64,000 bases of DNA from Roseibaca calidilacus (lineage in GTDB: Bacteria; Pseudomonadota; Alphaproteobacteria; Rhodobacterales; Rhodobacteraceae), in NCBI RefSeq assembly GCF_001517585.1, contig NZ_FBYC01000004.1:310001-374000 (forward strand), in the 5' to 3' direction. The notes under the pieces are model-generated. The model had not been told where the DNA came from. It made no database searches and saw only the letters and a list, made by a program, of their open reading frames with translations. How positions within the stretch are numbered: the first letter of the stretch is position 1; each line of letters begins with the position of its first letter. The translations under genes and the position numbers were made by a program. This document shows positions 59,236 through 64,000 of the stretch, one piece after another.

Positions 59236-59324
59236 TATCAATCTTTGGCATGCACGATCCTGTTGCAGATCGGCATGTCTGCCGAGGCGAATCGGGCTGT
59301 AAAGGGGGTATTGCACAATTTTTG

Positions 59325-59352
59325 TTGCACGGAACGCTGATTTCGGCATAGT
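59325..59352 (+). promoter_or_regulatory. Possible sigma-70-type promoter of chvI
   Basis: TTGCAC (59325-59330), a 16-bp spacer and CATAGT (59347-59352) lie 57 nt upstream of the chvI ATG. Both boxes are imperfect against TTGACA/TATAAT. A second TTGCAC sits 14 bp upstream. Confidence 0.25.
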
Positions 59353-59408
59353 TGTGGCAAAAATAAGGCAAATTCGCCAGGCTAGAGCAGTGAAAAAAGG
59401 ACAGGCAG

Positions 59409-60107
59409 ATGTCGAAAATCGCATTGGTTGATGATGACCGCAACATTTTGACCTCAGTGTCGATTTGCCTGGAAGCCGAAGGGTTCGAGGTTGAGACATA
59501 TAATGACGGTCAACAAGCCTTGGATGCGTTCAATCGCAAATTGCCGGATATGGCCGTGCTGGACATGAAGATGCCACGCATGGATGGCATGGAATTGTTG
59601 CAACGGTTGCGTCAGAAAACCCAGATGCCGATCATATTCCTGACCTCGAAAGATGATGAGATTGACGAGGTGCTTGGCCTGCGCATGGGGGCGGATGACT
59701 ATGTCAAGAAGCCGTTTTCGCAGCGCTTGCTGGTCGAACGCATCCGCGCTTTGCTGCGCCGCAAACAGGCCAATGAAGGTGTGGTTGAAGCGGGCGAGGA
59801 AGCCAAGATCCTTGTGCGGGGCAACCTGGAAATGGACCCGCTGCGCCATCAGGTGAAGTGGAAAGGTGAAGATGTCACCCTGACCGTCACCGAATTTTTG
59901 CTGCTTCAAGCGCTTGCGCAGCGCCCCGGTGTTGTGAAGTCGCGCGATCAATTGATGGACGTGGCCTATGATGACCAAGTCTATGTTGACGATCGCACGA
60001 TCGACAGTCACATCAAGCGTTTGCGCAAGAAGATGCGTTCGGTTGATACTGAATTCTCGTCGATCGAAACGCTGTATGGGATCGGTTACAAGTATAACGA
60101 AGCGTGA
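59409..60107 (+). CDS. chvI: Two-component response regulator ChvI
   Basis: 232 residues. A receiver domain has the acidic triad (VDDDR) and phospho-acceptor Asp52 ([10 protein letters not shown]), with Lys in [11 protein letters not shown]-terminal OmpR-type winged helix follows ([19 protein letters not shown]). ChvI is essential or envelope/acid-responsive in rhizobia. A good ribosome site precedes it. chvG starts 39 nt downstream. Confidence 0.95.
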   Translation: MSKIALVDDDRNILTSVSICLEAEGFEVETYNDGQQALDAFNRKLPDMAVLDMKMPRMDGMELLQRLRQKTQMPIIFLTSKDDEIDEVLGLRMGADDYVKKPFSQRLLVERIRALLRRKQANEGVVEAGEEAKILVRGNLEMDPLRHQVKWKGEDVTLTVTEFLLLQALAQRPGVVKSRDQLMDVAYDDQVYVDDRTIDSHIKRLRKKMRSVDTEFSSIETLYGIGYKYNEA

Positions 60108-60146
60108 CGCAACGCTTGTGACGCACGTTGTCGGGCAGGTGACGCC

Positions 60147-61805
60147 GTGAAAATGGACGTAGTGACAGCGCCGAATGACGTTGTACTGGGCGATGACTGG
60201 ATCGGCCCCGGCGATGCCGTTGAATCCGAAGTCCGCGCCACGCGCGCACGGCGCGGGCTGCTGAGCATCTCAAGCTCGCCGTTGGCGCGCAAGATCACCT
60301 TGTTCAATCTGCTGGCCTTGATCATCTTAGTGGGCGGAATTCTGTTCACCAATCCATTCCGCGACTCGCTCTTGCGCCAACAGGAAGAGATGTTGGGCAC
60401 CAGTGTGCAGATCGTGGCCGATATTGTGGCGGCTGCGGGCGGGGTCGAACAATCGGCGCAGGTCGTGGCGCAGCGCATTGCGCTTGATGAGCGCTTTGAA
60501 CTGCTGTTCTTTGACGCGGCGGGCCAGCAACAGGCGCGCACGCGCGGCGCGCTGCCGCCGCCACCGTCAGAGGTGCCGGACCGCTCTACCGCGATCAGCG
60601 ATATCTTGGGCGGTATCTGGAACAGCGTGTCTTTCCTGTCACGCGCCACCGGGATAGACCCGCAGCCCGCAACGCTTGATGAATTGCTTGACGATCTGGT
60701 TGCGCGCAATCTTGATGGCACCCCTGCCGCGCATACGCATCGCAGCGACGATGTGATGTGGATTGCCGCAAGCGCGCCGGTCAAGGTGAACGGGCAGGTG
60801 CAAGGCGCTGTCGTGATGTGGCGCGACGCCGCTGATACCGCACGCCTTATGCGGTATGACCGGGAACAGGTCTTGCAGTTTTTCCTGATCGCGTTGGTCG
60901 TGTCTATTGGCCTGAGCTTTGTGCTTGCGTCGACAATCGCCAATCCGCTGGCCGATCTGGCCGTGGCGGCAGAGCTTGGCAAGAACCGCGATGCCCGCAA
61001 GTCGCGGCCCGGTCGCGTGCGCATCCCCGATCTGACAGGCCGCCCCGACGAAATTGGCGATTTGTCGCGCGCCATGCGTGGCATGGTTGGCGCGCTTTAT
61101 GATCGCGTCGAAGCGAATGAACAATTTGCCGCCGATGTCGCGCATGAAATCAAGAACCCGCTGGCCAGTTTGCGATCTGCCGTCGGAAGCCTGCGCATGG
61201 CCAAGCGCGAAGATCAGGTGCAGCGCCTGCTTGATGTGGTCGAGCATGATGTCCGCCGGCTGGACCGGCTTGTGTCGGACACCTCGAATGCGTCGCGCTT
61301 AGATGCAGAACTGGTGAAGGAAGAGGAGGAGGAATTCGACCTCAATCAGTTGCTAGAGAACCTGTGCGAGCACCTGGCCTCTGAGGCCGAGGAAAAAGGT
61401 GTCGAGTTCGTCAAGCTGTTGCCGGAAGAACCGGTCATCATTACCGGCCTGGAATCGCGCTTGGCGCAGGTTTTCGTCAATCTGATTACCAACGCGATTT
61501 CGTTTTGCGAAGATGGCGATGCGGTCCGTGTTTGGGCGCGCAAGCGGGCCGACCGTGTGCTGATCGTGGTTGAAGATACCGGGCCGGGCATTCCGGATAA
61601 CGCGCTGAAGAAAGTGTTCAAACGCTTTTATTCCGAACGCCCCGTCCAGCAATTCGGCAACCATTCCGGGCTTGGTCTGGCGATTTCGAAACAAATTGTC
61701 GAAGCGCATCAGGGTGTGATCTGGGCCGAGAATATTCGTCTGCCCGATGCAGAGCCAGACAGCCCCCCGCTTGGCGCACGCTTTGTCGTGGGCTTGCCGC
61801 TCTGA
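60147..61805 (+). CDS. chvG: Sensor histidine kinase ChvG
   Basis: 552 residues from GTG 60147; ATG 60153 is in frame. Two helices (about 50-68 and 243-263) flank a periplasmic sensor domain. HAMP and the H-box with His333 (VAHEIKNPLASL) follow, then N-box (LITNAISF), G-boxes (VEDTGPGIP; HSGLGLAISKQIVE). It phosphorylates ChvI. The periplasmic domain is where ExoR inhibits it in rhizobia; no ExoR is in this window. hprK starts 2 nt after its stop. Confidence 0.95.
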   Translation: MKMDVVTAPNDVVLGDDWIGPGDAVESEVRATRARRGLLSISSSPLARKITLFNLLALIILVGGILFTNPFRDSLLRQQEEMLGTSVQIVADIVAAAGGVEQSAQVVAQRIALDERFELLFFDAAGQQQARTRGALPPPPSEVPDRSTAISDILGGIWNSVSFLSRATGIDPQPATLDELLDDLVARNLDGTPAAHTHRSDDVMWIAASAPVKVNGQVQGAVVMWRDAADTARLMRYDREQVLQFFLIALVVSIGLSFVLASTIANPLADLAVAAELGKNRDARKSRPGRVRIPDLTGRPDEIGDLSRAMRGMVGALYDRVEANEQFAADVAHEIKNPLASLRSAVGSLRMAKREDQVQRLLDVVEHDVRRLDRLVSDTSNASRLDAELVKEEEEEFDLNQLLENLCEHLASEAEEKGVEFVKLLPEEPVIITGLESRLAQVFVNLITNAISFCEDGDAVRVWARKRADRVLIVVEDTGPGIPDNALKKVFKRFYSERPVQQFGNHSGLGLAISKQIVEAHQGVIWAENIRLPDAEPDSPPLGARFVVGLPL

Positions 61806-61807
61806 CC

Positions 61808-62260
61808 ATGGGGCAGGCGACGGTTCACGCCAGCACGGTTGCCTTCGACTTGCCAGATGGTCCCCAAGCGCTGGTGTTAAGCGGGCGCTCCGGAAGTGGA
61901 AAATCTGCGCTGGCGCTGGACCTGTTGGCCCTTGGTGCGCGGCTGGTCAGCGATGACCAGACCGTGTTTCACGTGGAAGGGGATCGGTTGATCGCTTCGG
62001 CCCCACCTGCGATTGCCGGATTGATCGAATGGCGGGGCGTCGGTTTGTTGCCTGTCGCCCATTTGGCGCAGGCGCCCGTCGTGTTATGGGTAGACATGGA
62101 CAATTCCGCTCAGAACCGCCTGCCCGCGCCGCAATGGCACGAAATGCTTGGCTTGCGGGTGGCGCGGCTTCACATCCCCGCCAAGGGGGCTACCGCATCG
62201 GGCCTTCGGCAATACATGTTGGGGCAAGCATGGATCACAGGATGCGAGAACATGAGATGA
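61808..62260 (+). CDS. hprK: HPr kinase/phosphorylase, short alphaproteobacterial form
   Basis: 150 residues. The P-loop G26RSGSGKS33 and the following LLALGARLVSDDQTVF match the HprK C-terminal domain. The N-terminal domain of Firmicutes enzymes (~300 residues) is absent, as is usual in Alphaproteobacteria. It phosphorylates HPr on Ser46, and that HPr is encoded 1.3 kb downstream. Overlaps rapZ by 4 nt. Confidence 0.93.
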   Translation: MGQATVHASTVAFDLPDGPQALVLSGRSGSGKSALALDLLALGARLVSDDQTVFHVEGDRLIASAPPAIAGLIEWRGVGLLPVAHLAQAPVVLWVDMDNSAQNRLPAPQWHEMLGLRVARLHIPAKGATASGLRQYMLGQAWITGCENMR

Positions 62261-63153
62261 CCGATCCTGCGCAAACTGCGGCGCGGCTGGTTCTGGTGAC
62301 TGGCCCGTCCGGGTCCGGGCGTAGCACGGCGCTCAAGGCGCTGGAGGATATCGGCTTTGAAGCGATCGACAACATGCCGTCGTCGCTGGTGCCGCGGCTT
62401 GTGCGCGCGCGGTTGGAGCGTCCGCTGGCTTTGGGTCTGGATACGCGCAACCGGGATTTTTCCGTCAATGCGCTGTTGCGCCTTGTCGAGGAATTGGCAA
62501 GCCTGCCCGATACGGTGTTCGACCTGCTTTACCTTGATTGTGCGGAAGATGTCCTGATCCGGCGGTTTGCGGAAACGCGGCGGCGCCACCCGCTGCGGCC
62601 CGATTTGCCGCCTGCCGATGGGATTGCCCTAGAAGCGCGCTTGCTGGAAGCGGTGCGCAGCCGCGCGGACATGCTGGTCGACACATCGGCCCTAAGCCCG
62701 CATGATCTGCGCGCAGAGATTGTTCAACTTTTCGCCCCGCAAGGTCGCGGGGCGATGGGCGTGCAGGTGCAGTCTTTTTCCTACAAGCGCGGCATTCCGC
62801 GCGGCGTGGATATGGTGTTCGACTGCCGTTTTCTGAACAATCCGCACTGGCAACCGGATTTGCGCCGTCTCGATGGGCGCCACCCGGCCGTGGCAGAGTT
62901 CATCATGCAAGACAGCCGCGCGCAGCCGTATTTTGAGAAGATACACGCTATGGTGGATAGCTTGCTGCCTGAATTCGCCAAAGAGGGTAAACCGCTGGTC
63001 ATGCTGGCGCTTGGGTGTACGGGCGGGCAACACCGCTCTGTCGCAATGGCCGAAAAACTGGCAAATGCGCTTGCACGGGGACCATGGCGCGTGTCTAAAC
63101 GTCATAGAGAATTGGAACGCAAGGCCGGGATGGAACCCCCGGCAAACGAGTAG
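62257..63153 (+). CDS. rapZ: RapZ family nucleotide-binding protein
   Basis: 298 residues from ATG 62257. An N-terminal P-loop GPSGSGRS (16-23, with Arg in place of the usual Lys) precedes ALEDIGFEAIDNMPSSL. The C-terminal domain has YKRGIPRGVDMVFDCRFLNNP, LRRLDGRHPAVAEF and GCTGGQHRSV. In E. coli RapZ directs RNase E to GlmZ and senses glucosamine-6-phosphate; in Alphaproteobacteria its targets are unknown. Sits between hprK and EIIA as in relatives. Confidence 0.95.
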   Translation: MTDPAQTAARLVLVTGPSGSGRSTALKALEDIGFEAIDNMPSSLVPRLVRARLERPLALGLDTRNRDFSVNALLRLVEELASLPDTVFDLLYLDCAEDVLIRRFAETRRRHPLRPDLPPADGIALEARLLEAVRSRADMLVDTSALSPHDLRAEIVQLFAPQGRGAMGVQVQSFSYKRGIPRGVDMVFDCRFLNNPHWQPDLRRLDGRHPAVAEFIMQDSRAQPYFEKIHAMVDSLLPEFAKEGKPLVMLALGCTGGQHRSVAMAEKLANALARGPWRVSKRHRELERKAGMEPPANE

Positions 63154-63162
63154 GGTTTGGGC

Positions 63163-63552
63163 GTGATCGGGATCGTGATCGTCGCGCATGGCGGCTTGGC
63201 ACGCGAATATCTGGCTGCGATCGAGCACGTGATCGGCAAACAAACCGGCATGGTGGCGATTTCCATAGAATATGACCATGACCGCAACGCCAAGCAAAAC
63301 GAGATCACGGCCGCCGCCGAAGCGGTCGATACCGGGCAAGGGACGGTCGTTGTGACGGATATGTTCGGTGGCTCGCCTTCGAACCTGTCGCTGCCCGCCT
63401 GCGCGTCGCCAAACCGGCGCATCCTGTATGGGGCGAATTTGCCGATGCTGATAAAGCTGGCAAAATCGCGTGACCTGTCCTTGCCAGAGGCGACCGCAGC
63501 GGCGTTGGAGTCGGGGCGCAAATACATCAACTCTATCGAGTTGGGAAACTGA
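63163..63552 (+). CDS. PTS EIIA component, mannose family (regulatory)
   Basis: 129 residues from GTG 63163 (TTG 63157 is possible). The N-terminal IGIVIVAHGGLAREY holds the phosphorylatable His9. TDMFGGSPSNLS matches EIIA-Man. Without EIIB, EIIC or EIID it is regulatory, not a sugar transporter. HPr follows 22 nt downstream. EI is not in the window. Confidence 0.92.
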   Translation: MIGIVIVAHGGLAREYLAAIEHVIGKQTGMVAISIEYDHDRNAKQNEITAAAEAVDTGQGTVVVTDMFGGSPSNLSLPACASPNRRILYGANLPMLIKLAKSRDLSLPEATAAALESGRKYINSIELGN

Positions 63553-63574
63553 TACGACATGGACGACAGGCCGC

Positions 63575-63844
63575 ATGATTGAACAAGATCTTGAAATCGT
63601 GAACGAAAAGGGGCTTCATGCCCGCGCATCGGCGAAATTCGTGGAAGTGGTCGAGCGATTCGAGGCCGATGTCGAGGTCATGAAAGACGGCATGAGCGTG
63701 CCGGGCGATTCCATCATGGGTTTGTTAATGCTGGCGGCGTCGCGTGGCACCTCGATCAAGGTAAAAATCTCTGGCGCGCAAGAGGCAGAGGTCATGGACG
63801 CCCTCGCCGCGCTCGTGGCCGACAAGTTCGGCGAGGGGATGTAG
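63575..63844 (+). CDS. ptsH: Phosphocarrier protein HPr
   Basis: 89 residues from ATG 63575. His15 (GLHARASAKF) accepts phosphate from EI, and Ser46 (GDSIMGLLML) is the HprK target, both at canonical positions. It transfers phosphate to the EIIA protein and reports carbon status. Its stop lies 2 nt from the stop of the convergent CoA-transferase gene. Confidence 0.97.
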   Translation: MIEQDLEIVNEKGLHARASAKFVEVVERFEADVEVMKDGMSVPGDSIMGLLMLAASRGTSIKVKISGAQEAEVMDALAALVADKFGEGM

Positions 63845-63846
63845 CC

Positions 63847-64000
63847 CTAGTCGTCCTGCCCCAGCATGGGGGCGGGGCGCGCGGCGGGGGGATCGGCAAG
63901 CTGAAATGGCGCGCGCACCCCGGCAAGCCCGTCCATGTCCAATCGTAGCCCACGGGCTTGGACCTGCGGATCGGCAAAAACTTCTGCCATGTCATTGATG
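63847..64000 (-). CDS. CaiB/BaiF family CoA-transferase, C-terminal end (truncated by window)
   Basis: Only the last ~50 codons are inside the window. Reading the minus strand gives INDMAEVFADPQVQARGL, then VRAPFQLADPP and PMLGQDD at the end. This matches the C-terminus of class III (CaiB/BaiF) CoA-transferases. The substrate cannot be inferred; the rest lies beyond base 64000. Confidence 0.75.
   Translation of the reverse strand, partial: INDMAEVFADPQVQARGLRLDMDGLAGVRAPFQLADPPAARPAPMLGQDD

Larger units (their letters stand above)
59065..59408. other. Divergent pckA/chvI intergenic region (344 bp)
   Basis: No coding frame looks real here. It holds two 10-bp direct repeats (GTTAGCGCAA at 59206 and 59226) and two TTGCAC hexamers (59311, 59325). 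A possible chvI promoter is TTGCAC at 59325 and CATAGT at 59347 (16-bp spacer). An AAAAAAGGACAGG ribosome site lies just before chvI. The 59065-59200 part carries the pckA leader and shows no other structure. Confidence 0.7.

Overview
The window is 64 kb of GC-rich bacterial chromosome, densely packed and mostly made of operons whose genes overlap by 1 or 4 nt. Gene content and order point to the alphaproteobacterial order Rhodobacterales (Rhodobacteraceae or Roseobacteraceae). The main pointers are tRNA-Trp/secE/nusG/rplKA, an RpoHII-like sigma-32 followed by chaN/coaB/dut/moeB, lptFG-lptD-surA, and pckA next to chvI-chvG-hprK-rapZ-EIIA-HPr. I see no prophage, insertion sequence, CRISPR array, rRNA or origin. 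Assignments come from reading motifs; no database search was run.

Layout: 1-5.5 kb holds a truncated ABC exporter, a CatB-like acetyltransferase, tRNA-Trp, a sulfotransferase-like gene, then secE-nusG and rplK-rplA with a terminator and a palindromic repeat. 5.6-8 kb (minus) is nudC-pgsA-moaD-moaE. 8.2-14 kb is cpdB facing the minus-strand run rpoH-chaN-coaB-dut-moeB. 14-18.8 kb is comM facing rsmI-yraN-gshB-esterase. 18.9-24.4 kb (plus) is an LpoA-like lipoprotein, glnD and murJ. 24.5-31 kb is a seven-gene minus-strand run: SPOR lipoprotein, D,D-carboxypeptidase, tmk, holB, tatD, a metallo-hydrolase and an AEC carrier. 31-35.8 kb has nadE, a Flp-like protein, a large MORN-repeat protein and a lower-GC pair (VOC and MmcQ/YjbR). 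35.9-44 kb has a cytochrome P450, lptF-lptG-lptD-surA and ftsY. 44-50.8 kb has an AlkB-like hydroxylase with a secreted partner, a LuxR-type regulator divergent from cysD-cysNC, and two SDRs. 50.8-55.9 kb (minus) is asd, fhs, a chorismate-mutase-like gene and two tandem folD genes. 56-64 kb is aroA, pckA, the ChvG/ChvI two-component system, the HPr kinase/RapZ/EIIA/HPr set and the end of a CoA-transferase.

Functional threads: protein export and early transcription/translation (secE, nusG, rplK, rplA); molybdopterin (moaD, moaE, a membrane-anchored MoeB); envelope building (murJ, LpoA-like, DacA-like, SPOR, LptFGD, SurA); sulfate activation to PAPS (cysD, cysNC), the donor a sulfotransferase would need; one-carbon folate metabolism (fhs, two folD); and carbon/nitrogen signalling (glnD, ChvGI, incomplete PTS, pckA).

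Most worth a second look: the second FolD, which has Gln in place of the catalytic Lys and two other altered motifs; a stand-alone CoaB with no CoaC half; the 18-repeat MORN protein; 10-bp direct repeats between pckA and chvI; a palindrome between the LuxR-type gene and cysD; and the sulfotransferase-like gene between tRNA-Trp and secE. None amounts to a clearly new system on sequence alone.
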